Below, in pieces: positions 46,152 to 57,421 of a stretch of DNA of 64,000 nt. Under the pieces are notes generated by a model, which saw nothing but the letters and a program-made list of their open reading frames with translations, was not told the origin of the DNA and searched no databases. How positions within the stretch are numbered: position 1 is the stretch's first letter; every line of letters starts with the position of its first letter. This DNA comes from Eublepharis macularius (taxonomy: Eukaryota > Chordata > Lepidosauria > Squamata > Eublepharidae). A program made the translations under genes and the position numbers. The stretch is taken from NCBI RefSeq assembly GCF_028583425.1, contig NC_072791.1, positions 32,123,368 to 32,187,367 on the forward strand. The letters run 5' to 3'.

Positions 46152-46640
46152 TAACGGATGAAATCCCTAGCTTCAAGGCTGTCTTTGAACAGGGCAGGGA
46201 AATTTCAGCTGGTACAAAATGCAACAGGCCATTTGATATCAGGTTTTCCTACTGGGACTACATTACGCTCTCTTGAAGCCTCAGCCCACTGGCTCAATTT
46301 AAGGTGTTGGTTCTCACTTCTAAAGTCTTTCATGACCTGCAGACCACATACATGAAGGCCTGCCTCTCCAATATGAAGCTGTGTGGCAATTGTGTTCCAC
46401 ACAACAGGGTCTTCTAACAGCCCCCTCGCTCTTGGGGTAGGGTCTATTATGGCAGGATCTCTTCTGTTGCTGCCTGGCTGCTATGGAACAGCCTCCCCGA
46501 AGGGGTGAGGCAGGCAGACACCCTTCCAGTGAGGCTGCAAGACAGAACTATTTAAAAAAGTTTATGGGGAAGCCTGAACAGCTCTCGCTTACCTCATTTA
46601 ATCAGCTATTTTAATTGCCTGTTTTAAAGGATGTGTTAAA
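46152..46640 (+). mobile_element. L2-like LINE 3' fragment
   Basis: Broken reading in plus resembles the L2 C-terminus: LVQNATGHLISG, SAHWLNLRCWFSLL and GNSLPEGVRQADTLP-like text. The 3' side GCTATTTTAATTGCCTG matches the L2 untranslated end. Several frame breaks are present. Confidence 0.65.
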
Positions 46641-46919
46641 ATTTGATTTGATTTTAATTTACTGGATTTATAATCCGCTCTCCCCGCCAACGAGCTCAGA
46701 GCAGATAACATCGGTATTAAAATTTACAGTAAAATTTGCATCAAAACCATAAATAAGCATACAATTCAGTAATAAAACAACTCTAGATGGCAGCCCATAT
46801 TTCCCAGCCCCAAACAAACATTTTATGGGAGGGAGATGAAAGAGCACCAGCGGTCCAGCCGGTGGAAAAATCAGGGTGGGGATTACACTACCCCCCTCCC
46901 CCAACAGGAGACTGGCAAG

Positions 46920-47095
46920 AAGGCCTGCTCATAGCCCAGCCTCAACCATATGCCTTTTAATATAAAGTATTATAAATTATTTTAATGGATGGTTCTTTTT
47001 GTAATGTATTGGTTATTATTGCCTGCCTTGAGTCCTGACTGTGTCAAGATAGTCAAGATATATAAATATTCTAAACAGACCAACAAATAAATAAA
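46920..47095 (+). mobile_element. LINE 3' tail
   Basis: TTATTGCCTGCCTTGAGTCC, then AGATATATAAATATTC and an AAATAAATAAA end, the shape of an L2 terminus. It may be the continuation of 46152-46640 across an inserted 280-base segment. Confidence 0.5.
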
Positions 47096-47528
47096 GGAAG
47101 CCAGGTTTCTTTATTTATATCCTTCCAAGAACTTAGAGAAGCATCTTGATGCTCTTCTGCACATCTGAGTCCCCTACTTTATGAGGCAGGCTAGACTGTG
47201 AGAGAATGACTGGCCCCAAAATTGGTGGGAAAGGATATTAATACTTAATCAAAGAAAGCCCTGGGAGAAAAAAATGAATACTACCTTTCAGTGATAGTAA
47301 AGCACACAGGACCTGAGTGAACAAAGTGCTCACTCCCATAAGCTATTCAACTAGAATTAACTGTCCTATATGAAGTTCTAATAATGGAAAATGTGACCAT
47401 GGGATTTAGAGCTGCCTAAAATGTCAAGGAAATACATCTCTTGGGATGTTTCACATATTTCAGTGAAGTGCTGTCTCCTAAAAATACCTAAATTGTTAAC
47501 ATATTTGGAGAGCACACCTTGTCAGAGA

Positions 47529-47616
47529 TACTTTAGGCTGATCCTGCACTGGGCAGGGGGTTGGACTAGATGGTCTGTATGGCCCCTTCCAACTCTATGA
47601 TTCTATGATTCTATGA
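47529..47616 (+). mobile_element. CR1 LINE 3' terminus
   Basis: GGTTGGACTAGATGGTCTGT, GGCCCCTTCCAACTCTATGA followed by tandem ATTCTATG units is the diagnostic CR1 end. It is severely 5'-truncated, as most CR1 copies are. It lies about 80 bases from the 66-base SLC24A4 exon. Confidence 0.9.
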
Positions 47617-47696
47617 AATATCATCAGACTATGTGGCTGTATCATATTAACTTGACTGGATGCAGATACTTATTAACAGAATAGAAATGCACTTAC

Positions 47697-47762
47697 AGTG
47701 AGAGCTACTGATCCTAGGAGGAGCACAACAGAATAGACCAGTCCTTTGCTGTTGATCTGAAT
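47697..47762 (-). CDS. SLC24A4: SLC24A4 coding exon: 22-codon transmembrane exon
   Basis: A 66-base symmetrical phase-0 exon encoding IQINSKGLVYSVV and LLLGSVALT. It follows directly on the NYGTA end of the previous exon and continues the family pattern of a short N.(R/K)GL turn followed by a hydrophobic helix. The acceptor is TTTTTCACAG before ATTCAG and the donor is CTCACT before GTAAGT. Because it is phase 0 on both sides, skipping it would keep the reading frame but remove one membrane helix. No evidence for such skipping is visible here. Confidence 0.95.
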
Positions 47763-48064
47763 CTGTGAAAAATTTGAAATGAAAAAAGTGTATATTTTAA
47801 ATCACATCTCAAAGACGCATTAGCTAGCAAATTGCTATTTGCCATGTGATATTTTTACACTTAAAAATAAATAACATTCAATTCTACACTAACTAAACAG
47901 AATGAATAGGAAACATACAATTTGTTTAAACCCAATGGGATTTGCTTTTGGCTAAGTAATTTGATTAAATAATTTGATTATAGAACCAAAGTAAATCTAG
48001 TGATTAAGCCTCGGTTCTGTAACAAGCTATATACAGTGACGAGCAAAGAGAAGGTTATGCATTT

Positions 48065-48687
48065 AGGATTGCCAGTCCTCCATTGGGGGCCAGGGATCCC
48101 TCGCTCCCAATCTCCACCCCCTGCCCCCGCTTACCTAGCTGGAGGGGGAAGCATGGGCCTCCTGGGGGCGCACTCCCATCAGTGTGGTGCACTCCCGGGT
48201 GGCGTGGCACATTCCTGCAGGCCCGGATTGGGCCACTGCAGAGTGTGGTAGTGCTCCTGCGTTCCACAGTGGCCCATTCCAGGCTGATTCAGGCTCAATT
48301 CAGGGCCGATTCAGGCCAATTCAGGCCCAAATTGGGCTGAATCAGGCTGCTGTGGAGCATGGGAGCGCTCCTGCACACTGCAGCAACTCATTCCAGGCCA
48401 ATTTGGGCCTGATCCAGGCCTATTTGTGCCCACTTCCAGGAAGTGACGCCATTGCATGGGCTGCGGCCACCCCTGGGAGCACTCCCGTGGGCCCCTAGCT
48501 ATGGCATCACTTCTTGGAAGTGGGCCTGAATCGCGGGAGTGGTCCTGGGGGCAGCTGCAGCCCACGCAATGGCATCACTTCTTGGGCCTGGGATCATGCG
48601 CGCTCTTTGCATGTGTGACAGACAACAGAGAAGGTAGGTGCTGAGTCCCCCACCTCCCACCAGGAGGACAGGGGTCCTGGCAACCCC
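48065..48687. mobile_element. GC-rich repeat element with internal minisatellite
   Basis: Left GGATTGCCAGTCCTCC and right GGGGTCCTGGCAACCCC are imperfect inverted ends. The middle (about 48255-48430) is a minisatellite of CAGGC(C/T)(G/A)ATT words, and CACTTC(C/T)(A/T)GGAAGTG blocks follow. A relative lies at 61116-61560. The family is unknown to me. Confidence 0.65.
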
Positions 48688-49039
48688 ACATACATTGCAA
48701 GAGGCCAGGCCAGGGTGGTATAGTGCATTTCTCTCTGTACTTGACTGAAGCTCAATGAGGAAAGGTCTGTGACAGCCAAAGGGTAAGAATCACAGAGAAC
48801 TTGGTGAGAAGTTTCTGACTGGTAGACCGAGGGACTATCACAGCAACAGAAGCAGCGATCTTTATCCAAGCCTGTATTTTCTTTGTTTCATATTTTGCCA
48901 TACCCATGTTTCTAATACTCCTCTCTGTTTTAGTTCCTAGATAATACCATTAATGTATTTATTTACTTGGGGAGAATATTTAAAAATAAACAAACTCGTT
49001 CATCCTGTAGGGGATTCCTCTGGTAACAGTGACTAGATC

Positions 49040-50000
49040 AGATCAGATTTATAAATACAATCTATGACCAGCACAAGTCATATAAATACAATTCTTAAAA
49101 AATAATAAAATCATACAGAGGAAAATGCAGTTCTTAAAGAAATACAGTTCTTAAAATTCGTAATTCTTACAAGGATACAGCAATTTGAAGTTTCAGGCAG
49201 TGCGTCTGAAATGAGGAATTAAATTTCTAGATGGTTATAATTCTTGTTTGGTTCGTAAGATTTCCTGGTGGATTTTACAGAGTGCTGTGGCCTGTGGGTT
49301 AATGTCCATAAGAAGCATCCTAATCTGTAGGTCAGAGCAGCCAGGATACCTTCTAAGTATAGGGGAAATGATCTTTAAGCGGTTTCTTGATATAGCTGAC
49401 AATAAAGTAAAGTATGTCTAAGGTTTCGACTTTCCCATTGCCACAGGGGTAAACCCTTTCCAACAAAGTCATCTTTCTGTATCGTTCTTCCACCATTGTG
49501 GAAGGAAGTACTCTCCATCTAGCAAGAGAAAATGCCTTCCTTTGGCCTGAAGTCTCCAATAATGAGAGGTAAGCAGCCAGGGTGACAACATACCTCAAAT
49601 GCTCAGAAGCTACGAAATTTGGTTTTCTACTAGTGTCAACCTGGCGTTCAATGTCTAGCAACCTTTGCTTTATAGTTGCTTTTGCATGATCAAATCCCAT
49701 TTCTAGGATGGTTTGCAGAAAAAAGCCCAAACTCATCAGCTTATGGTACATTACCTTTAACCATGAGGACTGGAAGCTATCCCAGAGGGTCAAAGGTGTT
49801 AAGCCCTGGGGGGGCGGGGTGTAATTTAGTTTAAGCCATAAATTAAGAGAGGCAAGGGATATTCTGGCCTCTATTTTAGTCAGGCCACCTTCTAAACACA
49901 AACTTGCATTAGGGACGCAGCTGGGAAGTTGGAATAAGGATCTTAGAAATTTAGAATAAGATCCAGCCCCCAAGCTGATTTCAAGAAGATTCATGTGCAT
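49040..50000 (-). pseudogene. Non-LTR retrotransposon C-terminal remnant with a 215-codon open frame
   Basis: On minus, an uninterrupted frame (49353-50000) contains LTKIEARISLASLNLWLK, MSLGFFLQTILEMGFDHAKA, QRKAFSLARWRVLPS, and VYPCGNGKVETLDILYFI. ARWRVLP...Y..CG.G.VET resembles the C-terminal arginine-rich and CCHC segment of LINE enzymes, but the expected Cys and His positions are partly lost, so the knuckle is decayed. An AT-rich 3' region runs to about 49040. The clade is uncertain. It lies sense-oriented in the SLC24A4 intron, and its 5' end comes within about 110 bases of the preceding exon. Confidence 0.6.
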
Positions 50001-50110
50001 TTAGTTTTCTGAGGACTGTGCACATAACGAATTTGAATGCCCAGGGAATTCAGCCTTTCCACTGTAATAAAGAGGTCTAAAGAGACATTTCTAAGTGCGT
50101 ATATACATAC

Positions 50111-50223
50111 AGCTGTGCCGTAATTGACAACCATAGTCTGCAAGCCCCATGGTATTCCAAGGCCCACCAGAATGTCAAACACATTGCTGCCAATGGTATT
50201 AGAAACAGCCATATCACCGAGTC
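50111..50223 (-). CDS. SLC24A4: SLC24A4 coding exon: alpha-2 repeat, second part
   Basis: Two bases completing Gly plus 37 codons. It reads [18 protein letters not shown], then [37 protein letters not shown] is the second half of the alpha-2 repeat. The Asp in NVFD corresponds to the residue linked to K+ dependence in NCKX2 and is present, so a K+-dependent exchanger is expected. [12 protein letters not shown] matches NCKX4 better than NCKX3. The acceptor is TTTTTCAG before GACTCGG. The donor is ACAGCT before GTATGT. The frame stays open for about 40 codons past the donor, but that extension does not resemble the family, while the next exon resumes at the expected residue. Confidence 0.95.
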
Positions 50224-50309
50224 CTGAAAAACAAACATTTCGTAAATAAAAAACAGCATTTTCCATTAATATAAGGATTATCTTTACAAGAAGGAAGGAA
50301 CATTTTATT

Positions 50310-50480
50310 TTTTATTTATTTTACTTTATTAAATTTATATTCTGCTTTCCCTGCAAGTGGGCTCAGGGAGGGTCACAAAATGCAATAAATACAGTAAAAA
50401 CATGGCAGCATAAATTAAAACATCAGTCAATAAAATCTGTTTAAGACAGTCATGCATATATTGCACAGTCCAAAGCACAA
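50310..50480 (-). mobile_element. L2-like 3' tail, minus orientation
   Basis: TTTATTTATTTTACTTTATT, then TCTGCTTTCCCTGCAAGTGG and GCTCAGGGAGGGTCAC is the reverse of 'gccctgagcc..gcagggagagcggaatataaat..aataaata'. Confidence 0.5.
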
Positions 50481-51487
50481 AGAAGGGGCACGTCTGAACA
50501 ATCATCTTACATGGGCTTAGCTGTTGTGACCTTGGGAGTTAAAGGTTTGTGAGCTGGCTAGAGATGCCTAGGGAGAAATCTCCACACCCTCTCAAAAACA
50601 GAACCCTTGGGGTTCCTGGAGGAGGAGAGGAGAATTAGTTTAAAAACTGGAATATATCTGTAGTGCAGAACTACTGCTTTAACAAGTCTGGAACTTCAAG
50701 TATGTAGCAAGATATATTAAGTCCTGCATAAAATGTATTTGTGTACAGGATGAAAGGAGTGGCCCTGTCCCTCCTATGTATGGTGCCATGTTAGGAATCC
50801 ATCACTAAAGGAATAAGCTCTTCAAACATCATTTCAATAATTAGTGGGCAATACAGCATAGTTGAAATTTCTGTATACTCTTTTATCTATCAAGCCACTG
50901 ATTTGGCAACTCTTGTTTGGGAAACATATGTACACATGGTTGTATGAATTAGACAAGTAGAAGAATCTTACTGAAGTACTTCACTCAGATATGAACTGGG
51001 ATCTGGGAACTACAGTAGGCTCCGTCACATTTCCCCTTGATTTTAGATGGTTTTCAAGTGGAAAATGTTCCTTAGGACTGTGCCGATTCTTTTTTATGCA
51101 GTTATATTACGTCTCAGGAAGCTGAGAGATGCCATATTGCATGAGGAAGAAAGAACAGACCTACACGGGGTCCAATTAACCAACTAGCTGAGCATACTCA
51201 AAATGGGGAACTTTGGGCTTGTCTCTTAGGAACAGTAGCCCCCTTGTCACATAGCAAACTAATCTTGAAATGGAGATGACTTTCCAAACAATATGTGACA
51301 TATCTTGGGAAATGGGAGAGGAAATCTATTCTAAGCCAAAGGGCTCCTGAGCCATGCTGGAAGCAGCTCTTTGGATCTTGGCCCTACTGTTTTAGAAAGA
51401 GGTTATTTCTTAATTAGTACCAGCACCATAATAAATATTAATGTAAAGACCACCACAATGTCTATCTGAATCCAATGCAGACGATAC

Positions 51488-51602
51488 CTTGTCTTGCTAC
51501 TATTAAACTGGCCATGCAGTCTGGTACGCTGGTTCCTGCAGCTAGGAAGGTAATTCCCATGATAACGTCAGGGATCCCCAGAGTGTATCCAATTATTGTA
51601 AC
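51488..51602 (-). CDS. SLC24A4: SLC24A4 coding exon: alpha-2 repeat, first part
   Basis: Thirty-eight codons plus one base, phase 0 in and phase 1 out. It encodes [16 protein letters not shown], then [16 protein letters not shown], then LIVARQ and the first base of a Gly codon. This is the first half of the alpha-2 repeat that, with alpha-1, forms the ion pocket of Na+/Ca2+ exchangers. The Asp of SVPD is the conserved acidic Ca2+/Na+-coordinating residue in family studies of NCKX2, and it is intact. The acceptor is GCATAG before GTTACA. The donor is CAAG before GTATCG, which matches consensus poorly beyond GTA. The exon is too short to stand out as an open frame and was placed from motif, splice sites and phase. 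Confidence 0.95.
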
Positions 51603-52399
51603 CTATGCAACAGTGGAAAACACAGTAAGTTGAAAACAACAGAGGAGTTTCTTCTTGCTTCCACATTCCTCCTAAGGATTATGATTCTTAGTTCACCTTA
51701 TCTCCTTGAGCATGTGGGTGTTAATATAAATCAAGAGCATAAACATGAGCATTTTGGTAATGAAACTAAATTGCAGCTACAATCTGACTAACCACCTAGA
51801 ACAAGTGAAAAACAAAAAGCACTTGCACATAACAGTGGTAATCACAGAGAGGAGCGTTGTGCAGTACAAACTTCTTGCATATTTTCTAATCATTTAAAAG
51901 AAATTTCATAGGAATTTCCCAATGGACTGTGCCTATGTGAGCTGCCAAACAATGTATGAAGTACCAGCTGGTACTAAGGCTATGTCTGGCTTACTTTCAC
52001 TGCACGTTTCTCCTTCAACTGGCACGCTTCCCTTCTACTGACTAGAGAGACTGGAGAGTACAAAGCAGGACTGAAGTAATCAGCTGGATTGTCACATTGT
52101 TGGATATTGTGCTATCATAACGGTATCATAATCATTGAACTCCTGAATGTGTTATCCATACAGGAAAATCCAGAAAGTGAAGTATCATCCCAACAACAGA
52201 GAAATACCCAATGTGCAGATGTAGCCTAGATTTCAAGAGGGATAAAGGAAACACAACACAGGCTCCATTGTCGGTGGTGTACGTACACTGTTATCTTTTC
52301 TATCACTAAGGCTTCTAGTGAGGCACATTTTGTTTGTGCAGAGTAAGTGTGCATTATGTCACATTCAGCTCTCTGAGAAAACACTCATTTGTGTCCTGT

Positions 52400-52990
52400 C
52401 TATGGAAAGAGCTCACTGACTGGCTGTTGGGCAACCAGGAGCTGAGGCTGTGGCTAAGGGTGGGCAGCTTATCAGTAAAGAAGTGGGGGATTGCCAGTCA
52501 GGGAAGTGTAGGGGAAGAGCACAGGAGGAGCTTGACATTGAGCCAGTTGCCCCACATGGTCCTTGCCACCATTCCTGGACAGCAGTGGAGGAGGACATAC
52601 AGTTCCCTCCCTCCCTCGGTGCCAGCTGCTGCTAAGGATGCTTGTCACAATTTGGGTGGTTTGGGGGCATAGGGCCGGATTCATGGGGGTGAGTCATGCT
52701 GGCTGGCTGGCTCAGCCCCTTTTACTTGAGGTTCCCTTAAGGGACCTGGGGGAAGCCAAAGGGCATGTGCCTATGCTGACTGTTGCAGGCTTCAGCACTG
52801 GTGGCAGAAACCACCGGGGTCACACCTGGATGGGTGCTACACCTCCTATCATCCCGTGGTGCTCAGCAGACAAGCTGGGGAATGCATATCATCAGGCAGT
52901 GGGGGACTGTTTGATGTAGTGGATCTGTTGCCCTTATGCCATGTCAATGTTCTGAGGGCTGCAGTCAATAAAATTGTGGCCCATTTTCAT
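52400..52990 (+). mobile_element. Candidate decayed retroelement or LTR (low confidence)
   Basis: A GC-richer block in an AT-rich intron. It ends with a polyadenylation-like segment, GCAGTCAATAAAATTGTGGC then CCATTTTCATCTAATAATAG and a GTGTTGTGT stretch, as LTRs do. Borders and target duplication are not visible. Confidence 0.3.
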
Positions 52991-53675
52991 CTAATAATAG
53001 GGTGTTGTGTATTCTTTGCCCAGGGCACCTGCCTCACATATTCTATACAGATGCTAAGAGCTAACTTTGCCACCACAAGAGCTTTCCTTTGCTTAAACAT
53101 CTTCCAGCACACCTTAGGAACATGAGAAAAGGCCAGTTGTTCCCTGCTCACATTTCTTTCATCAAAATAGAAATGTCAGAGCAGATTCATTAGGACATAA
53201 GATGTATCTTTGCACACACACATCTCTTAGGTTTTCTAATAGCTAGGGAAATCTATTCATACATTTCAAGTTGGTAAATATGGAGGGCTACTGGCATAAA
53301 ATGCATCACAGGAAATATTAACAAGACTGTATTTTTAGTAGAAGTCAATTAAGGAAAAAAGGAGAAGTAATTAAAAGCTATTGAAAAGGGGGTTCAGAAA
53401 AGGAATGGAATAGAAGAACACGTGCTGCTATTTCACACTGGCTTCAGTTGACTCCAGAGGTAATATTTCCTTATGAGCATTAAGGCAGATCTAACATTAA
53501 AAATGACGTGGCAGGAGGTTCTTCTCTCCTTCTGTCCCGCATTCACATGAGCCTTTCTGTCAGAAACTGAATACTAGCTCAGCCAAGAGATCAGTGCAGA
53601 TATAATGATGTTTGTAGTGGTTAGCATGTCACACTAGGATCTAGGAAATCCAGGTTCAAGATCTCATACTGCCCT

Positions 53676-53945
53676 GAAGTTTTTAATAATAACAATAACA
53701 ACAGCAGCAACATTTAATTTATATACCACCCTTCAGGAAAACTTAATGCCTACTCAGAGTGGTTTACAAAGTATGTTATTATCGCCACAACAATCATTCT
53801 GTGAGGTGGGTGGGGCTGAGAGAGCTGTGAGAGAGCTGTGACTGTTTCAAGGTCCCCCCAGGGGCTTCAAGTGGAGGAGTGGGGAATTAAACCTGATTCT
53901 CCAGATTAGAGTCCTGCTGCTCTTAATTACTATACCAAACTGACT
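53676..53945 (-). mobile_element. tRNA-derived SINE (AGCCAGTTTGGT family), minus orientation
   Basis: AATAATAACAATAACAACAG tail, then ATTTATATACCACCCTTCAG, GTGAGGTGGGTGGGGCTGAG, and the reversed head CTGCTCTTAATTACTATACC, AAACTGAC. Confidence 0.85.
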
Positions 53946-54439
53946 TTTTCTCAACCTAATGTACCTCTGGAGTTCTTAAGGGGATAAAAAAGGTGAACGA
54001 GATCCATGCATGCTGCCTTCAGCTCCTAGGAGGAAGAATGGGATTAAATTGTAGGACAGATAGAAAGACAGAGCTCACTTCTAGTTCCCAGCTGAACATG
54101 GCCCTATGTGGGAATTCCTTATTCTTCATAATCATGTGGCAGTGTTTAAATGCAAGCCAGAATTGAGTGTATCTCATATATTTCTCCCTCCCTCAATGAG
54201 TTCCCGAAGTCTGCAACACAATCAGCCAATCATATGTCTCCCAAAAGACCAGAAACAGGAAATGAAAAAAAAATCACTGTCCTTTGTTGTTTCCCCCCAA
54301 GCAACTGAATCATACAATTCCGTTTTCATTTAGCAAGTAAACAATTTTTGCATTTTAATATAGATTAATGTGTGTAGTTTGGTCATAATAATGTCTTACA
54401 CTCTTTTAAAACTGATAATGCTGCTCCTTTTACATTGTC

Positions 54440-54546
54440 TATGTTGTTTTATTGTATATTGTGTTTTGTATCTGTTTTACTGGAAAATGCCTTGAACAAA
54501 TTTGGAGAGGAGGCATACAAATATTTTAAACAAAAATAAATAAATG
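54440..54546 (+). mobile_element. LINE 3' tail abutting an SLC24A4 splice donor
   Basis: TTATTGTATATTGTGTTTTG, GCCTTGAACAAATTTGGAGA and GGCATACAAATATTTTAAAC, AAAAATAAATAAATGA is an L2/CR1-type 3' end. It runs antisense to the gene and ends about 11 bases from the donor of the exon at 54558-54724. Confidence 0.65.
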
Positions 54547-54557
54547 AATTAACTTAC

Positions 54558-54724
54558 CAGCCAGACCATGAAGTAGGAAAACAAAGCAATCCATACAGTA
54601 GATAAAAGGAAGGTCAGCATGAAACATTTCTCCCATCGTGGTTTGGCACAGTTTGGGATGGTGAAAAAAAGGAGGAATATTAACGGCCATGTCAGAATCC
54701 ATCTGACTTTGTCCATTTTTCCTT
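54558..54724 (-). CDS. SLC24A4: SLC24A4 coding exon: first helices of the second membrane domain
   Basis: Two bases of a split codon (giving Glu) plus 55 codons. The protein reads GKMDKVRWILTWPLIFLL, then FFTIPNCAKPRWEKCFM, then LTFLLSTVWIALFSYFMVWL. The motifs TWPL, TIPNC.KPRWEK and FSY.MVWL are hallmarks of the SLC24 family. They form the hydrophobic helices that open the C-terminal membrane domain, with PNC.KPRWEK as the connecting loop. The acceptor is TTATCCAG before AAGGAAAA. The donor is CTG before GTAAGT, leaving phase 0. A LINE 3' tail ends only about 11 bases into the following intron. Confidence 0.95.
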
Positions 54725-55904
54725 CTGGATAAAGTGAAAGAGAAAGGAGTAATTTTGGCGTTGAGGTTTATTGTGAGGTCATATACATACTTAGACACAA
54801 CCAGATAAAATTTAGAAGAAATTTAAGGCAAAGGTGGCTTACATTTTCAAAGGAGAGAGGTTGGGAGTGGGTGGGGTTTAAACCTAAGTACCAAATTAAT
54901 GTTACCGAACCAACCACTTTAAAGATTATTTTTTCTCTTTTGAGAATGCTGATTTGTGCTAAGTTGGCATGGTATTGTTTCTCATAATAGCAAAGGAACA
55001 GGAAACATTTTCACACAGAAAATCAAGAAAAAGTATTAATAGGCAATCAATTGTCCCGCATTTGATGACTGTTAAAGAACATCCCTTTCTTGCTTTTAGT
55101 AATTAACATATCCTTTGAAAATTTGGGGCCAACAAATAGAAAAAATAGCTTGAAACTGGCCATTGTTGATGTAAAGGGCCAGACTGAAAATTAAATTCTT
55201 CATTTGCTAGTGCCGAATTTGCACTACAAATAACTGGCCAAGAGTCCAAAGCAACATTCTTTCCTTTTGAAAAACAGGGACCTTTCCTTACAAGGATATA
55301 TTCAGACATGTCAGAAATTGCCCATCTGGGGTAACTGAAATGGCCTCTCTGTCCTGTCGTAATTCTAATTCGTATGTGAATAAACGGATGCTAACTTTTG
55401 GCCTAGCAATTAAGCAGTATTCAGATATGACATACAAATCCTACTTTGGATGAGAACAACCAAAATCCTTAGATTAGCAAACTCTCTTCCTCCATTCCTT
55501 GTACTCAGAATCAGAATCAAAAACCACAAAGTCTTTCATTATTTGTGATAATCCAAATAGATGATTTCACAAACTATATGATTTCTTTCTTGCTTACAAG
55601 CCAGGATTCTAAACCAGAATTCAAATGAGTTGAAGGTTTGTTTGTAACATCTAAATGCAGCCTTATATTTGTCTAAGGAAACATAAATGGGTGCAGAAAT
55701 GCAAGGGAAGAATTTTCTTTTGGCTTCTTTCTTCAATTTGCACTTTAATGCATTTATCTGTGCTTAAATTTAAATGCTTTTAAGTGATGCAGTTCGACAC
55801 ACTTGGAAATAAATCTCACATGCCTAGATGCTTTCATAGCGCTATGGGCCTGAAAAAAGTGATACTAGAAAGACCTCAAAAATACAGCATCAGGGTTTCA
55901 GATC

Positions 55905-56152
55905 TAGTAACAATAATAATAACAACATTTGATTTATATGCCACCCTTCAGCACAATTTAATGCCAACTCAGAGCAGTTTACAAATTGTGTTGTTATTAT
56001 CCTCACGACAATCACTCTGTGAGGTGGTGGGGCTGAGAGAGCTCCAAGGGACCTGTGACTGACCCAGGGTCACCCAAGCGGAGGAGTGGGGAATTAAACC
56101 TGGTTCTCCAGATTAGAATCATGCTGCTCTTAACCACTACACCAAATTTACA
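55905..56152 (-). mobile_element. tRNA-derived SINE (AGCCAGTTTGGT family), minus orientation
   Basis: Tail AACAATAATAATAACAACAT, body TATATGCCACCCTTCAGCAC and GTGAGGTGGTGGGGCTGAGA, head CTGCTCTTAACCACTACACC. Confidence 0.85.
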
Positions 56153-57421
56153 TTTCGAGCATACACTTTCAAATGGGAGAAAAGCCTTAACCCTGTTTTG
56201 CCTAGCTACTGAACCCATTCTATCGGTAGTCTCTACCTGCTTTTCGCTACTGCTGCTGCTCGCAGATGCTCTTCCAACTGCACCCCTGAGCATGTGGTAT
56301 CTCCCTTACTTGGGCTTATTGTAAAGTCCTGCTTTAGGGAAAAATCACTGTCTGCTCTATTCCTGGTAAGCAGGTAATAGGTGTGAGAGGTTAACAAGAT
56401 ATCACAAGCCTAGTGCTTATTTAAAAATAAGCAGTTGATTAGGGAATAAAAGCACATTGGATTGGATCCTAAGGTACCATTCCCTTGGTGGAAGAAGTGA
56501 AGCGATTTTTGCTGATTCTCCACCCCCCACCCCCACATACACTCCTTCTGTTCCTGTAAGTCCACTGGCCAGCAGGAACACAATTCCTGGAACAGAGAGG
56601 GCTGCAGTGAGAGAGAACTAGTGGCCACAGACTTGCCTTCCAATGTGACTCTATTTGTGCCATTCTGGATGCAAGCCATTATGTCCTCCTGACTCTTAAC
56701 TATTAAATTCAGTTATTGGTCAAGTGTATTGATTCAGAAGTTAACATATGTACTTCTCTATCCCAGTTACTCAACCATCTGGATCAGTGGTACTCACTCC
56801 GTGACCCACGGATAGCCATGTCCACAATCATTATCAACCAAAAGAGCCACATGACTACTGTATGACCTGTGCTTTGTGCTCAGGGTTATCCAGTAGGCCT
56901 GGTTGGTTGAAGCTTGGGCAACAGAAAGTGACATCACTTAATTTTACTTCGAAGTTCCATCAAGAAAATGCATTGTGAGAAACTCGCTTTGACAGCCAGT
57001 TCAAGTGCAAGTACCTTTGCCTCATCTTGACTCACTGCCAACTGAAGGGCTGTTTTTCTACATTCTTCTTCCACCCTGCCACCCCCCCCCCCATTTGCCA
57101 GAGTTTCAGAAGAGTCACATGTGTCTTGTGAACCATGTTGTGTGTATAACCGATCTGGATGAACAGATCTTGAGACTTTAACAACTTCTAAAGTTAAAGT
57201 TGTTAACTCTAAAATGTTCTGTTCTGTACTATCTTTTAACAATAAACCCCTTTCTCTTTTCATCATTCCCTCCTCTTCAGCTTTAGCCAAGAGCACTCCT
57301 CAACTGATGTTTCCCAACTGTCATTTCTCAACTCCTAATCTCTGCATCATAGGTCCCTGAAATTCTAAAAGCTGTTTCTCCTCATAGGGTGCAGGGCTAC
57401 CTACTCAGCTACACCTATACT

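Noticed and set aside
48000..48650. Several overlapping open frames on both strands (up to 104 codons)
   Set aside because: All lie in a GC-rich repeat and minisatellite, and open reading is a by-product of composition.
49991..50266. Extension of the SLC24A4 alpha-2 exon as a 91-codon frame reading through its donor
   Set aside because: The family sequence stops at NYGTA, where GTATGT is a good donor, and resumes in the exon at 47697-47762. The read-through text has no similarity to exchangers.
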